NCBI GenBank assembly: GCA_934358495.1
Contig: CAKRKO010000003.1
Location: 10,032-74,031 of the forward strand
DNA length: 64,000 bases
DNA from: an uncultured Eubacterium sp.
GTDB taxonomy: Bacteria; Bacillota; Clostridia; Lachnospirales; Lachnospiraceae
Direction of reading: 5' to 3'
Positions 53,787 to 63,947 of this stretch are shown here, in pieces. A program made the translations under genes and the position numbers. The stretch's first letter is position 1, and each line of letters starts with the position of its first letter. The notes beneath the pieces are model-generated. The model saw nothing but the letters and a program-made list of their open reading frames with translations. It was not told where the DNA came from and made no database searches.

Positions 53787-55652
53787 ATGGCAGTACTTGA
53801 CCGAATTAATCAGGCAAATGATATAAAATATTTAAGTGAGGCACAATTAGAAGAACTGCCGGGGGAGATTCGTCAGTTCCTGATCGAACATATCTCAAAA
53901 ACCGGCGGTCATCTGGCGTCAAATCTTGGTGTCGTGGAGCTTACCATGGCTTTGCATCTGGTGCTGAATTTTCCGGAGGACAAGCTGATATGGGATGTGG
54001 GACATCAGTCTTACACGCATAAAATCCTGACTGGAAGAAAGCGGGAATTTGAGCATCTGCGTCAGTTAGACGGAATGAGTGGTTTCCCGAAACGGTCGGA
54101 GAGCGACTGTGATGCCTTCGATACCGGCCACAGTTCCACATCCATTTCCGCAGGACTTGGCTACGCGAGAGCCAGAGATCTGCTGGGAGAGGATTATCAT
54201 GTGGTATCTGTGATCGGTGACGGCGCTTTGACCGGAGGTCCGGCCTTTGAAGCATTAAATAATGCGGCTGAGCTTCATACGAACATGATCATTGTGTTAA
54301 ATGACAATAAAATGTCTATCTCGGAGAACGTTGGTGGATTGTCACAGCATCTGGCTTCCCTGCGTACTGCTGAGGCTTATCAGGAGTTTAAATCCGGTGT
54401 ACACAGTTCTCTGGAACGCCTGCCTTACGGCGAGCGTGTGGTCCGCAGAATAAGAAAGACAAAAAGCAGTTTAAAACAGCTGCTGATTCCGGGCATGATC
54501 TTTGAGAACATGGGAATCACGTATCTTGGTCCGGTGGACGGACACAATCTGACAGATATGGTACGTATTTTGCGAGAAGCAAAAAAAGTAAACGGTGCGG
54601 TGGTTGTTCATGTACAGACGGAAAAAGGACGCGGCTACGAACCGGCGGAGTTGCATCCGGACCGTTTTCACGGCACAGGTCCATTTGATATTCCAAGTGG
54701 ACAGCCTTTGGTGAAAAAGGACAAACCGAACTATACCGATGTATTTTCTACGGTAATCTGTAAGATCGCGGCAAAAAATGATTCTGTGGTAGCCATTACG
54801 GCAGCCATGGCAGATGGAACCGGATTAAAGCGGTTCCGGGCAGAATATCCGACACGTTTCTTTGACGTGGGAATTGCAGAAGGACATGCAGTGACCTTTG
54901 CGGCAGGACTGGCAGCAGCGGGCCTGCATCCGGTGTTTGCGGTATATTCTTCATTTCTGCAAAGAGGGTTTGATCAGATTGTGCATGACGTCTGTATGCA
55001 GAATCTTCCGGTGGTATTTGCCATTGACCGTGCGGGCCTGGTCGGTGCAGATGGAGAGACGCATCAGGGTGTGTTTGACCTGTCTTTCCTTGGCATGATC
55101 CCGAATATGATAGTTCTGGCACCTAAAAATAAATGGGAGCTGGCTGACATGCTTCGGTTTGCCTTCCGTCAGAATGGACCGGTTGCTTTACGCTACCCGC
55201 GTGGACAGGCGTATGCCGGTTTAAAAGAACACCGGGCACCGATTGTGTATGGAAAGAGTGAATGGATATATGAAGAGCGGCAGATTGCGATATTTGCTGT
55301 TGGAAATATGCTGGAAGAAGCGGTAAAGGTACATGAACTGCTGCATGAACAGGGGTATGACTGTTCTCTGAACAATGTGCGTTTTGTAAAACCGCTGGAT
55401 AAAGAAGCATTACGCAAAGCAGCAGAGGATCATTTACTGATTGTTACCATGGAAGAAAATATTCTGCGGGGCGGCTTTGGGTATGCGGCGGCAGCTTATT
55501 TAAGTGAGGCGGATGAAACCGTGAAGGTACTTCATTTTGGTATTGATGATCAGTTTGTACAGCATGGAACGGTATCACAGCTGCATGCGAGGATTGGACT
55601 GGATGCGGAAAGCATGGCAGATAAGATCATCGAAACTTATCAGAAGCTATAG
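53787..55652 (+). CDS. dxs: 1-deoxy-D-xylulose-5-phosphate synthase
   Basis: 621 residues, full length. It makes DXP from pyruvate and glyceraldehyde 3-phosphate with thiamine diphosphate, first step of the MEP isoprenoid route. The cofactor motif GDGALTGGPAFEALNNA is at about 145, HLASNLGVVELTMAL near 42, KGRGYEPAE near 280 and the second-domain DRAGLVGADGETHQG near 415. AGGGGA precedes the start. Pairing with ispA links precursor and prenyl chain synthesis. Confidence 0.98.
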   Translation: MAVLDRINQANDIKYLSEAQLEELPGEIRQFLIEHISKTGGHLASNLGVVELTMALHLVLNFPEDKLIWDVGHQSYTHKILTGRKREFEHLRQLDGMSGFPKRSESDCDAFDTGHSSTSISAGLGYARARDLLGEDYHVVSVIGDGALTGGPAFEALNNAAELHTNMIIVLNDNKMSISENVGGLSQHLASLRTAEAYQEFKSGVHSSLERLPYGERVVRRIRKTKSSLKQLLIPGMIFENMGITYLGPVDGHNLTDMVRILREAKKVNGAVVVHVQTEKGRGYEPAELHPDRFHGTGPFDIPSGQPLVKKDKPNYTDVFSTVICKIAAKNDSVVAITAAMADGTGLKRFRAEYPTRFFDVGIAEGHAVTFAAGLAAAGLHPVFAVYSSFLQRGFDQIVHDVCMQNLPVVFAIDRAGLVGADGETHQGVFDLSFLGMIPNMIVLAPKNKWELADMLRFAFRQNGPVALRYPRGQAYAGLKEHRAPIVYGKSEWIYEERQIAIFAVGNMLEEAVKVHELLHEQGYDCSLNNVRFVKPLDKEALRKAAEDHLLIVTMEENILRGGFGYAAAAYLSEADETVKVLHFGIDDQFVQHGTVSQLHARIGLDAESMADKIIETYQKL

Positions 55653-55752
55653 AGAAACGGATAAACAAAACTACAATAGGCAAAAAATTTAGGTAGAAAG
55701 CAGTAAACATCGAAATTTTTCGATGGAAGAAAAAAGGAAATAGATAACAGAT

Positions 55753-56556
55753 ATGAAAGAGAGACTGGATGTATTACTTGTAAAACGAAATCTGGCTCCT
55801 TCCAGAGAGAAGGCGAAAGCCATGATCATGGAAGGAAATGTGTTTGTAAATAATCAGAGGGAGGACAAGGCAGGTGCTTCTTTTGATGAAAATGTACCGA
55901 TTGAAATTCACGGAAACACACTGAAATATGTCAGCCGTGGTGGTCTGAAATTGGAAAAAGCGATGAAAGAGTTTGAGCTGAAGCTGGATGGAGATATCTG
56001 TATGGATATCGGAGCTTCCACCGGCGGTTTTACGGACTGTATGCTTCAGAACGGAGCATCCAAAGTGTATTCCGTAGATGTCGGATACGGTCAGTTCGCA
56101 TGGAAACTGCGTCAGGATCCAAGGGTTGTCTGCATGGAAAAAACAAATATCCGTTATGTGACACCGGAAGATATTGATGATGCACTGGATTTCGCCTCAG
56201 TGGATGTATCCTTTATTTCTCTGACAAAAATCCTGGAGCCTGTCAGAAATCTTTTGAAAGATGGCGCTCAGATGGTGTGCCTGATCAAACCACAGTTTGA
56301 GGCAGGACGCGAAAAAGTCGGCAAAAAAGGTGTGGTAAGAGACAAAGCTGTACATCTGGAAGTAGTAGAGCGGATCGTGGATTTTGCACTGGAGCATGGT
56401 TTTTCTGTGCATCACCTTTCCTATTCTCCAATTAAGGGGCCGGAGGGAAATATCGAATATCTGGTGCACATTCAGAAATGTGAGACAGTGGCAAAGGAGG
56501 AAGGCGTTGATCCGGTGTCAGTGGTAGAAGCTGCACATGCAGAGCTTGATAAGTAA
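55753..56556 (+). CDS. TlyA family rRNA 2'-O-methyltransferase
   Basis: 267 residues. An N-terminal S4 domain (ERLDVLLVKRNLAPSREKAKAMI) is followed by an FtsJ-like SAM domain with DIGASTGGFTDCMLQNGA near residue 81 and the catalytic-type Lys in SRGGLKLEKA. Mycobacterial TlyA methylates 16S and 23S rRNA. Older names call it hemolysin A, which is misleading. A small CATCGAAA hairpin lies upstream, and the stop is one base from the nadK start. Confidence 0.92.
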   Translation: MKERLDVLLVKRNLAPSREKAKAMIMEGNVFVNNQREDKAGASFDENVPIEIHGNTLKYVSRGGLKLEKAMKEFELKLDGDICMDIGASTGGFTDCMLQNGASKVYSVDVGYGQFAWKLRQDPRVVCMEKTNIRYVTPEDIDDALDFASVDVSFISLTKILEPVRNLLKDGAQMVCLIKPQFEAGREKVGKKGVVRDKAVHLEVVERIVDFALEHGFSVHHLSYSPIKGPEGNIEYLVHIQKCETVAKEEGVDPVSVVEAAHAELDK

Positions 56557-56557
56557 T

Positions 56558-57418
56558 ATGAAAAAGTTTTTTATTATCACAAACGAACATAAAGACATGA
56601 ATCTGGCAGTCACAAATGCCATTTCGGATTATATTATCGCAAAGGGCGGCACCTGTATGCACTATGTCAGCACAAAAACCGGATGGAATGACCGAAACCT
56701 GCGTAGATTTCAGCCTTCCGATATTGATGCGGACTGTATTATCGTGCTTGGCGGTGACGGTACGCTGGTGCGGGCAGCCAGAGACATGGCAAGTATCGGC
56801 ATTCCACTGATCGGTGTCAATATGGGTACGCTTGGTTATCTGTGCGAGCTGGAACGAAGTACGGTATTTGATGCCATTGACCGGTTATTTGAAGATCGCT
56901 ATGAACTGGAAGAGCGTATGCTGATCAAAGGAAGCAGCCAGAAGGATGGTTTGGGGAAAGCAACCTTTGCGTTAAATGATATCGTAATACACAGAACCGG
57001 TCTTCCGCAGATTGTAAATTTGATCGTGTCGGTAAATGGCGAGTATCTGGCCAACTACAGCGCAGACGGAATCATTATTTCCACTCCGACGGGATCTACC
57101 GGTTACAGCATGTCAGCAGGCGGTCCAATCGTGGATCCGAAGGCAGATTTGATGCTGATCACACCGATCAATCCACACAGCGCCCTGGCAAAAAGTATCG
57201 TAGTGGGCTCAGACGCAGTTATTGATGTAACATTGGCAAAACGTCGTCAGGAAGAAGATGAAGAGGCAGAGGTGAGTTTTGACGGGGACCGCTTTGTACA
57301 CATGAAAGTGGGTGACAGTATCCGCATTCAGAAAGCCAATGCCTATGCAAAAATCTTGAAGTTAAATCAGTTGAGCTTTTTACAGATCCTGCGTAAAAAG
57401 ATGCAGGAGATCCATTAG
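56558..57418 (+). CDS. nadK: NAD kinase
   Basis: 286 residues; makes NADP from NAD and ATP. The GGDGT motif (VLGGDGTLVRAAR) is at about 65, GTLGYL near 89, LNDIVIHR near 146, and the conserved TPTGSTGYSMSAGGP near 177. ATG 56558 begins one base after the tlyA stop; an in-frame ATG at 56537 lies inside tlyA. Confidence 0.96.
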   Translation: MKKFFIITNEHKDMNLAVTNAISDYIIAKGGTCMHYVSTKTGWNDRNLRRFQPSDIDADCIIVLGGDGTLVRAARDMASIGIPLIGVNMGTLGYLCELERSTVFDAIDRLFEDRYELEERMLIKGSSQKDGLGKATFALNDIVIHRTGLPQIVNLIVSVNGEYLANYSADGIIISTPTGSTGYSMSAGGPIVDPKADLMLITPINPHSALAKSIVVGSDAVIDVTLAKRRQEEDEEAEVSFDGDRFVHMKVGDSIRIQKANAYAKILKLNQLSFLQILRKKMQEIH

Positions 57419-57430
57419 GAGGTAGCAGTA

Positions 57431-57883
57431 TTGAAAGCAAAACGACATGCGAAAATTCTGGAAATTATTCGCAAATATGATGTAGATACACAGGAAGAAC
57501 TGTGCGTTCGACTGAACGAGGCCGGCTATAAAGTGACTCAGGCCACGGTGTCCCGTGATATCAGGGAGTTGAAGTTAACGAAGGTAGCCATCAAAGGGGG
57601 AAAACAGAAATATACATCTCTGTATGATGCCGGAAATGATCTGGAGGAAAAATACAGCCGTGTATTTAAAGATGGAGTTATTTCCCTGGATATGGCACAG
57701 AATATTCTCGTTATAAAGACCGTTTCCGGTATGGCCATGGCGGTTGCGGTAGCTTTGGATGCCATGGACTGCAATGAGATCGTGGGAAGTATCGCTGGAG
57801 ATGATACGATCATGTGTGCAGTGCGTACCGTGGAAGATACGGCAGCGCTGATGCAGCGGCTGCGGGCATTGCAGAGAGAGTAG
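57431..57883 (+). CDS. argR: Arginine repressor ArgR
   Basis: 150 residues. The N-terminal winged helix (ILEIIRKYDVDTQEELCVRLNEAG, then TQATVSRDIRELKL) binds ARG boxes and the C-terminal domain (MDCNEIVGSIAGDDTIMCAVR) binds arginine and forms hexamers. The start is TTG 57431, seven bases after TTAGGAGG; there is no ATG nearby. Position ahead of recN is conserved in Firmicutes. Confidence 0.96.
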   Translation: MKAKRHAKILEIIRKYDVDTQEELCVRLNEAGYKVTQATVSRDIRELKLTKVAIKGGKQKYTSLYDAGNDLEEKYSRVFKDGVISLDMAQNILVIKTVSGMAMAVAVALDAMDCNEIVGSIAGDDTIMCAVRTVEDTAALMQRLRALQRE

Positions 57884-57895
57884 AAGGAGAAAAGG

Positions 57896-59572
57896 ATGTT
57901 ATTAAATCTGCATGTAAAAAATCTTGCATTGATCGAAGAATCGGAAGTGACCTTTGGTTATGGGCTGAATATTCTCTCCGGTGAGACAGGTGCAGGAAAA
58001 TCCATTATCATTGGATCTGTAAATCTGGCGCTTGGCGGAAAAGTTTCCAAATCCATGCTGCGGGAAAATGCAGAATTTGCCCTGGTAGAGCTGATTTTTT
58101 CTGTAGAGCAGGAAACACAGGCAGAGATATTACGTGCCATGGATATTTTTCCGGAAAACGGGGAAATTATTATGAGTCGCAAAATTTATACCAGCGGACG
58201 CAGTGTCAGCCGGATTAATTCAGAGACCGTATCTGCGTCGCTGATGCGAAAAGTGGCATCGGTGCTGATTGATATCCATGGGCAGCATGAACATGAGTCG
58301 CTTCTGGCAAAGCGGAATCATATGAAATATCTGGATGATTTTGCAAAACGCGCGTTGGAAGAGAAAAAGGCAGAACTGGCTGCTGTCTATGAAGAATATA
58401 CAACTTTCAGGAAAAAATTAGAAGAGACTTCTCTGGATGCGGAACAGCAGGCAAGAGAACTTTCTTTTTTACAATATGAGATTGACGAGATTGATCAGGT
58501 TGATCTGAAAATTGGTGAGGATGAAAATCTGGAAGCGGATTACCGTAGACTTTTTAATGGCCGAAAGATTATGGAAGCTATTGCGGAGTGTCAGGAGCTG
58601 TGTTCAGAAGGAAATGAAAACGCTTCTGACCAGATTGGCAGAGCAGTACATGTGCTACGCACGGTGGCACAGTATGATGAGCCGTTGGAAGAATTGTCTG
58701 CACAGATTGAGGAAATTGAAAATCTGATCAGTGATTTTAACCGGGAACTGTCCGGATATGTCTCAGAACTGAATTTTTCAGAAGAGACATTCCACCAGAT
58801 TGAAGATAGATTAAATCTGATCAATCATCTGAAGTCAAAATATGGAAAAACCATTGTACGCATTTTAGAAGAGCGGCAGGCCAAGGAAGAAAAGCTGGAT
58901 CAGCTGCAGCATTATGAGGAATATCGTCTGCAATTACAGGAAAACCTGAAGAAAGCAGAGGAGCATCTTGCGCAGCTGTGTCAGGAAGTTACCGATATCC
59001 GAATGGAATATGCAAAGTCATTGGCAGAGCAGACAAAGAAAGCGTTAAAAGACCTGAATTTCCTGGATGTAAAGTTTGAGATGGAATTTTCCAGATTGGA
59101 TCATTATACAGCCAACGGTTGGGATGAGACCAGATTTTTGATTTCAACAAACCCGGGAGAACCGATGAAACCGTTGGATGCGGTAGCTTCCGGTGGCGAG
59201 TTATCCCGTATTATGCTGGCGTTGAAAACCGTTCTTGCGGAGCATGATGAAATTGAGACACTGATCTTTGATGAGATTGACAGTGGAATCAGTGGAAGAA
59301 CGGCACAGATGGTGGCTGAGAAGATTAAAATGACCGGAAAAAATCACCAGATTATCTGCATCACTCATTTGCCGCAGATCGCAGCCATGGCAGATCATCA
59401 TTTTTTAATTGAAAAAACTTCCAGTGCGGACAGTACAATCTCAAATATCAGATCGTTGAATCGTGAAGAGAGTATTCATGAACTTGCACGCATGCTTGGC
59501 GGCGTCAAGATTACGGATACGGTTTTACAAAATGCAAAAGAAATGAAAGAAATGGCAGATGCGGTAAGATAA
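57896..59572 (+). CDS. recN: DNA repair protein RecN
   Basis: 558 residues, an SMC-like ATPase acting early at double-strand breaks. Walker A GETGAGKSI is at about 30-38, a long coiled coil fills about 150-370, the ABC signature is ASGGELSRIMLALK near 426 and Walker B LIFDEIDSGISGRTAQ near 457. A terminator follows 90 bases later. Confidence 0.97.
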   Translation: MLLNLHVKNLALIEESEVTFGYGLNILSGETGAGKSIIIGSVNLALGGKVSKSMLRENAEFALVELIFSVEQETQAEILRAMDIFPENGEIIMSRKIYTSGRSVSRINSETVSASLMRKVASVLIDIHGQHEHESLLAKRNHMKYLDDFAKRALEEKKAELAAVYEEYTTFRKKLEETSLDAEQQARELSFLQYEIDEIDQVDLKIGEDENLEADYRRLFNGRKIMEAIAECQELCSEGNENASDQIGRAVHVLRTVAQYDEPLEELSAQIEEIENLISDFNRELSGYVSELNFSEETFHQIEDRLNLINHLKSKYGKTIVRILEERQAKEEKLDQLQHYEEYRLQLQENLKKAEEHLAQLCQEVTDIRMEYAKSLAEQTKKALKDLNFLDVKFEMEFSRLDHYTANGWDETRFLISTNPGEPMKPLDAVASGGELSRIMLALKTVLAEHDEIETLIFDEIDSGISGRTAQMVAEKIKMTGKNHQIICITHLPQIAAMADHHFLIEKTSSADSTISNIRSLNREESIHELARMLGGVKITDTVLQNAKEMKEMADAVR

Positions 59573-59662
59573 TACTTGTGTGAAAAAAAAGATTGTTCAT
59601 ATAATAAAAATAGAACAAAGAAGTCTGAGCATGACAGATAGATCATGAAACAGATAAGAAAG

Positions 59663-59692
59663 AGATACCTAATAAAAAAGGGTATCTTTTTT
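59663..59692 (+). terminator. Terminator of the argR-recN end
   Basis: AGATACC/GGTATCT stem (59663-59669 with 59681-59687) followed by a T-run. Confidence 0.8.
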
Positions 59693-59693
59693 A

Positions 59694-59735
59694 TTTGATA
59701 GGATTTTGGGGTTTTGACATGCAAATCCTATCAAA
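59694..59735. repeat. TTTGATAGGA palindrome directly after a terminator, copy 3
   Basis: A perfect 13-bp inverted repeat (59694-59706 with 59723-59735) with a 16-base loop. TTGATAGGA is identical to the copy at 8191. It lies between the recN terminator and the spoIVB start. Confidence 0.6.
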
Positions 59736-59759
59736 TTTACCAAAGAAGGGTGTGAAAAA

Positions 59760-60977
59760 ATGGAGGTTTTGAGCATTTATAAAAAATGTCGGAAATCTAT
59801 CTGGGGTATCATGATGGTCCTCTGGTTGCTATCAGCATATGTCTGGCTGCTGGATGCAATCCCAGGTTCAGTCTGCATTGCATACGGTCAGCAACTGAAT
59901 ATTACGGAAGGACTTCCGGTGACCAGCCAGATCCGAAGTACAGACGGAACGGTGACATCCAACGGAACAATGCCAAGTGGCAGCTATAAAATGGAATACC
60001 GGTTGTTTGGAGTGATTCCGGTCAAAGATGTGACCGTGCATATTGTAGAGGACACGGAGGTGATTCCGTGCGGGATTCCTTTTGGCCTTTACATTGAAAT
60101 GAGAGGGGTGCTGGTGGTTGAAGTCTGCGACCTGGAGCAGAATGGTATACAAATTGATAGCCCGGCGAGTCACATTCTGAAAGCTGGGGACTATATTACT
60201 GCGGTAAATCATACATCAATCATTACAAAAGATGAATTGCAGGAAGTGGTTGCGCAAAGTCAGGGGGCAGAACTGGAACTGACGGTTATGCGGGATGGCG
60301 AATCTTTTGAATGTAAGGTAACACCTGTCTATACAAATAATGACAGGTATCAGATCGGCGTCTGGATCCGAGATGATCTGGCGGGAATTGGAACACTGAC
60401 CTATATTGACGGAAATGGAATGTTCGGAGCTTTAGGTCATGGTATCACGGATATAGATGTGGATCATCTGGTGAGTATACTGGATGGAACCGCATACCAG
60501 GCTAATATCCTGAGTATAATCCGTGGAGAAAAAGGAAAACCCGGCGAACTGTTGGGACAGATTCATTATAATCAGGCAAACCGACTGGGACAGATCACAA
60601 AAAACACAAGCAACGGAATTTTCGGTAGTCTGGAGAGCGTTCCAGACTCACTGAAAGATGTGGAGCCGATGCAGATTGGTTTCAAACAGGAGATAGAAAC
60701 CAGTCCGGCGCAGATTCTGGCGACCATTGATCAGGACCGAAAATTGTATGATATTGAGATCACAAAAGTAGATGTCAACACACAGGAATCTAACAAAGGT
60801 ATTAGTTTCCGGGTGACTGATGAGGAACTGATTCAGGAGACAGGTGGTATTATTCAAGGACTTAGCGGGGCGCCGATTTTACAAAATGGTAAAGTGATCG
60901 GAGCGGTTACTCATGTTTTTGTGAACGATCCGTGCAAAGGATACGGTATCTTTATCGAAAATATGCTGGAGCAGTAA
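59760..60977 (+). CDS. spoIVB: SpoIVB serine peptidase (sporulation signalling)
   Basis: 405 residues. One N-terminal membrane helix (about 14-35) serves as export signal. A PDZ domain (about 115-195, ILKAGDYITAVNHTSI) precedes the S55 protease domain with FGALGHGITDID (His about 228) and the catalytic Ser in QGLSGAPILQNGKVIGAVTH (about 369). In Bacillus the protein, secreted from the forespore, triggers sigma-K processing. Its place after recN is conserved; the spo0A gene that usually follows is absent here. Confidence 0.95.
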   Translation: MEVLSIYKKCRKSIWGIMMVLWLLSAYVWLLDAIPGSVCIAYGQQLNITEGLPVTSQIRSTDGTVTSNGTMPSGSYKMEYRLFGVIPVKDVTVHIVEDTEVIPCGIPFGLYIEMRGVLVVEVCDLEQNGIQIDSPASHILKAGDYITAVNHTSIITKDELQEVVAQSQGAELELTVMRDGESFECKVTPVYTNNDRYQIGVWIRDDLAGIGTLTYIDGNGMFGALGHGITDIDVDHLVSILDGTAYQANILSIIRGEKGKPGELLGQIHYNQANRLGQITKNTSNGIFGSLESVPDSLKDVEPMQIGFKQEIETSPAQILATIDQDRKLYDIEITKVDVNTQESNKGISFRVTDEELIQETGGIIQGLSGAPILQNGKVIGAVTHVFVNDPCKGYGIFIENMLEQ

Positions 60978-61080
60978 ATATGGCAAATTCAATTTTTTCT
61001 GTATCCAACAAAAAATTAATTATACGCATGACAAAGACTGCATCAAATACCTTCATGTCCTGCAAGAAAGGATTACTGTA

Positions 61081-61887
61081 TTAAGATTGTACTTTTTCCT
61101 CCGGGGAAAGCTCGGCATGAATGCACTCAATTTTGTCACGGATAGGCATGGTTGGAGTAACCCAGTCAACGGCATTCCGTATAATCTGTATGATATGCGG
61201 ATTATGATAAGCTGGGGTAGTTTCATGTCCTGGCTGGAAATAGAAAATTTTTCCGTATCCTCTGCTCCAGGTACAGCCAGAGCGGAATACTTCACCGCCA
61301 CGGAACCAGCCAGTAAAAATCACATCGTCCGGTTTCGGAATATCAAAATATTCCCCATACATTTCTTCGGCACCAACTTCGAAGTTTGCAGGAATTCCCT
61401 TTGCAATCGGATGAGTCGGTGCTGTTGTATACATACGCTCATAATCATCGTGGCGCCACTGCAGAGTACAGCTGGTTCCGAGCAGCAGACGCAGCGGTTT
61501 GCTAAGGTGCGCAGAGTGCAGGGCGATAAATCCCATGCCGCCAAGCACACGCTGGTGTACTTTCTCAGCAAGTTTGTCCGGAACAGCATCGTGTGCTACA
61601 TGTCCCCACCAGATGAGAACATCAGTGGAATTTAACAATTCATCGGTCAGACCATAGTCTGGCATATCCAAAGTAACCAGAGTTACCTGATCGTCTGAAT
61701 TCTCTTTCAGAGCCGCGGCCAGTGTGCCACACAATCCCAATGGATAAGCGGCTTTGATTTGATCCGATTCTTCCTTTAAATGAGCGGCATATTCAGCCAT
61801 TTTTTCTTCATCCAGATTCTTCGGTGCAAAGCGTGGATCCACAACGCCGCGCTCCTGTACATTTTCATACCAGATTGTAATATTCAT
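61081..61887 (-). CDS. ThuA-like protein
   Basis: 268 residues. LIWWGHVAHDAVPDKLAEKV, GMGFIALHSAHLSKPLRLLLG and YFQPGHETTPAYHNPHIIQIIRNAV fit the ThuA family, a class I glutamine-amidotransferase-like fold tied to trehalose and other sugar use. No catalytic Cys nucleophile is apparent at the usual place. GAAAGGGA precedes the start, with a TCTCAG/CTGAGA hairpin in the leader (61905-61922). It diverges from selD across a 261-base gap. The substrate is unknown. Confidence 0.85.
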   Translation of the reverse strand: MNITIWYENVQERGVVDPRFAPKNLDEEKMAEYAAHLKEESDQIKAAYPLGLCGTLAAALKENSDDQVTLVTLDMPDYGLTDELLNSTDVLIWWGHVAHDAVPDKLAEKVHQRVLGGMGFIALHSAHLSKPLRLLLGTSCTLQWRHDDYERMYTTAPTHPIAKGIPANFEVGAEEMYGEYFDIPKPDDVIFTGWFRGGEVFRSGCTWSRGYGKIFYFQPGHETTPAYHNPHIIQIIRNAVDWVTPTMPIRDKIECIHAELSPEEKVQS

Positions 61888-62083
61888 AATAACTTTTCCC
61901 TTTCTCTCAGTTTGTACTGAGACTCCTCGCTTTTGTAAGTAAAGCAGTGCAAATCTTTGTATGTGATGATTTGTTTATAAAAACAAAATTTCACACATTT
62001 GATTTTTTAAATTCATATACTTTTATATTAGCTGATTTATAAATTTTTTCAATATATTTTGCAGACTGATAGGAAAAATGATG

Positions 62084-62112
62084 TATTCAGACAGAGGAAA
62101 GTTTGGTATACT
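62084..62112 (+). promoter_or_regulatory. Promoter of selD
   Basis: TATTCA (62084-62089), 17 bases, TATACT (62107-62112) with extended -10 TGG. Confidence 0.55.
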
Positions 62113-62148
62113 TAATTATAACAGAAGATAGGAAGAAGGTATGGAATA

Positions 62149-63177
62149 ATGGAAGAAAAAATATCTTTTTGCAAGGGTGGAGGCTGCACCGCGAAGCTTG
62201 GCGCTGGCATCTTAAGCCGTGTACTAGAGCGGCTGCCAAAAGGGCCACAGGATTCAAATCTGCTGATCGGGTATGACAGCAAAGATGATGCAGCTGTTTA
62301 CAAAGTAAGTGATGATATTGCAATCGTGCAGACGCTGGACTTCTTTCCACCGATGGTGGAAGATCCCTATACATTTGGAAAAATTGCGGCAACAAACGCA
62401 TTAAGTGATGTGTATGCTATGGGTGGTGAAGTGAAAACAGCGTTAAATATTGTATGTTTTCCAGAAACCATGGACCTGAATATATTAGGTGAGATCATGC
62501 GTGGCGGTTCTGAGAAGGTGATCGAAGCCGGTGGAAAGCTGGCCGGTGGACATTCCATCAATGATGCTGATGTAAAATACGGATTATCGGTGACTGGCGT
62601 TGTACATCCGGATCACATTTATCCAAATAACGGTGGTAAACCGGGCGATAAGCTAATTTTGACAAAGAAGCTTGGTGTTGGTATTATCTGTACGGCAAAC
62701 CGTGTGCAGGAAGCTTCTGCAGAAGCAATGGAAGCAGCAATTATTTCCATGACAACATTAAATAAATATGCGGCAATGATCTGCAAAAACTATGATATTC
62801 ATGCCTGCACGGATGTGACTGGTTTCAGTTTTCTGGGACATCTGCATGAAATGATGGATGGAACACTGAGTTGTCGTATCAATGGAAAGCATGTTCCGGT
62901 ATTTCCGGAAGCGTTGGATTATGCGGACGAATTTCTGCTGACAGCGGCAGGACAGCGCAATCGAAATCATGTACAGAATTATTTAAAATTCGAGAATGTA
63001 CCGTTTGCCATGGAAGAAGTATTGTATGATCCGCAGACATCCGGTGGACTGTTAGTAGCTGTGGATGCAGCACAGGCAGAAGCACTGGAGCAGGAACTTC
63101 GGGAGGCTGGCCTTCCAGCAGCAATCGTCGGTGAAATTATCGAAAAAAATGATGTAGAAATCACCGTAACCATGTAA
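62149..63177 (+). CDS. selD: Selenide, water dikinase (selenophosphate synthetase)
   Basis: 342 residues; makes selenophosphate, the selenium donor for selenocysteine and selenouridine. The catalytic pair Cys13 and Lys16 is in KGGGCTAK, matching Cys17/Lys20 of the E. coli enzyme, so this is the cysteine form and needs no UGA readthrough. [21 protein letters not shown] and [18 protein letters not shown] are family motifs, as is the C-terminal [10 protein letters not shown]. The start is ATG 62149 after GGAAGAAGG. yedF follows. Confidence 0.96.
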   Translation: MEEKISFCKGGGCTAKLGAGILSRVLERLPKGPQDSNLLIGYDSKDDAAVYKVSDDIAIVQTLDFFPPMVEDPYTFGKIAATNALSDVYAMGGEVKTALNIVCFPETMDLNILGEIMRGGSEKVIEAGGKLAGGHSINDADVKYGLSVTGVVHPDHIYPNNGGKPGDKLILTKKLGVGIICTANRVQEASAEAMEAAIISMTTLNKYAAMICKNYDIHACTDVTGFSFLGHLHEMMDGTLSCRINGKHVPVFPEALDYADEFLLTAAGQRNRNHVQNYLKFENVPFAMEEVLYDPQTSGGLLVAVDAAQAEALEQELREAGLPAAIVGEIIEKNDVEITVTM

Positions 63178-63293
63178 AAATATCAGGTTTAAGTTGATTC
63201 CAGCTTTTTAGCTGGTGAGCAATTAGATATTTGTATCAGCAGCGAACTGAAACATATAAAAATAGATTATGTCACGATTTGGAGGAAAAGCAA

Positions 63294-63926
63294 ATGATCA
63301 AAGTAGATGCAATGGGCGATACCTGCCCGATTCCGGTAGTAAAAACTAAAAATGCCATCAAAGGATTAAACGGCGGTGGAGAAGTAATGACATTGGTTGA
63401 TAATGAAATTGCGGTGCAAAATCTGACAAAAATGGCGAATCAGAAAGGTTATGGCGTCAAGTCACAGAAACTTGGAGAAGGACAATATGAAGTTATTATG
63501 ACAATTTCAGCAGATGGAGCCTCATCAATTGCAGAACCGGCTGAGTCCTCTGGAGAAGAGGAGACCGTCTGCTATCCGGATACAAGAAAGAAAAATACCA
63601 TTGTGGTATTATCTTCCACCACAATGGGTAATGGAGATGATGAACTTGGTGCAATCCTGATGAAGGGATTTATCTATGCACTGAGCCAGCAGGAGGAATT
63701 ACCGTCAACGATTTTGCTGTACAACGGAGGTGCAAAAATTTCCTGCGAGGAGTCACCGTCACTGGAAGATTTGAAGTCGTTAGAAGCGCAGGGAGTGGAA
63801 ATTCTGACCTGCGGAACCTGTTTGAATCATTATGGATTAAGTGAGAAACTTAAGGTTGGCGAAGTGACGAATATGTATGTTATTACCGAAAAAATGACAC
63901 AGGCAGATTTGATTGTGAAACCCTAA
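63294..63926 (+). CDS. yedF: YedF-type selenium metabolism protein (TusA-DsrE fusion)
   Basis: 210 residues. The N-terminal TusA/SirA domain has MGDTCPIPVVKTKNAI with the CPxP motif at Cys11. The C-terminal half (about 100-210) is DsrE-like with STTMGNGDDELGAILMKGF and a Cys pair in ILTCGTCLNHYGL. Proteins of this form occur beside selD and are thought to handle reactive selenium or sulfur. GGAGG at 63281 sets the start at 63294. A CCAGCT/AGCTGG hairpin (63200-63215) lies in the gap after selD. Confidence 0.92.
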   Translation: MIKVDAMGDTCPIPVVKTKNAIKGLNGGGEVMTLVDNEIAVQNLTKMANQKGYGVKSQKLGEGQYEVIMTISADGASSIAEPAESSGEEETVCYPDTRKKNTIVVLSSTTMGNGDDELGAILMKGFIYALSQQEELPSTILLYNGGAKISCEESPSLEDLKSLEAQGVEILTCGTCLNHYGLSEKLKVGEVTNMYVITEKMTQADLIVKP

Positions 63927-63947
63927 ATTCTTGTTTAGGGAATTTTA
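63922..63947 (+). terminator. Possible weak terminator of selD-yedF
   Basis: CCCTAAA/TTTAGGG (63922-63928 with 63935-63941) overlaps the yedF stop and is followed by AATTTT. After it the window ends with no gene. Confidence 0.45.

Noticed and set aside
55708..55725. CATCGAAA hairpin before the tlyA gene as a terminator
   Set aside because: It is A/T-rich and not followed by a T-run.
62149..62200. Selenocysteine at the SelD active site
   Set aside because: The codon at the catalytic position is TGC (Cys13); there is no in-frame TGA, so no readthrough is needed.
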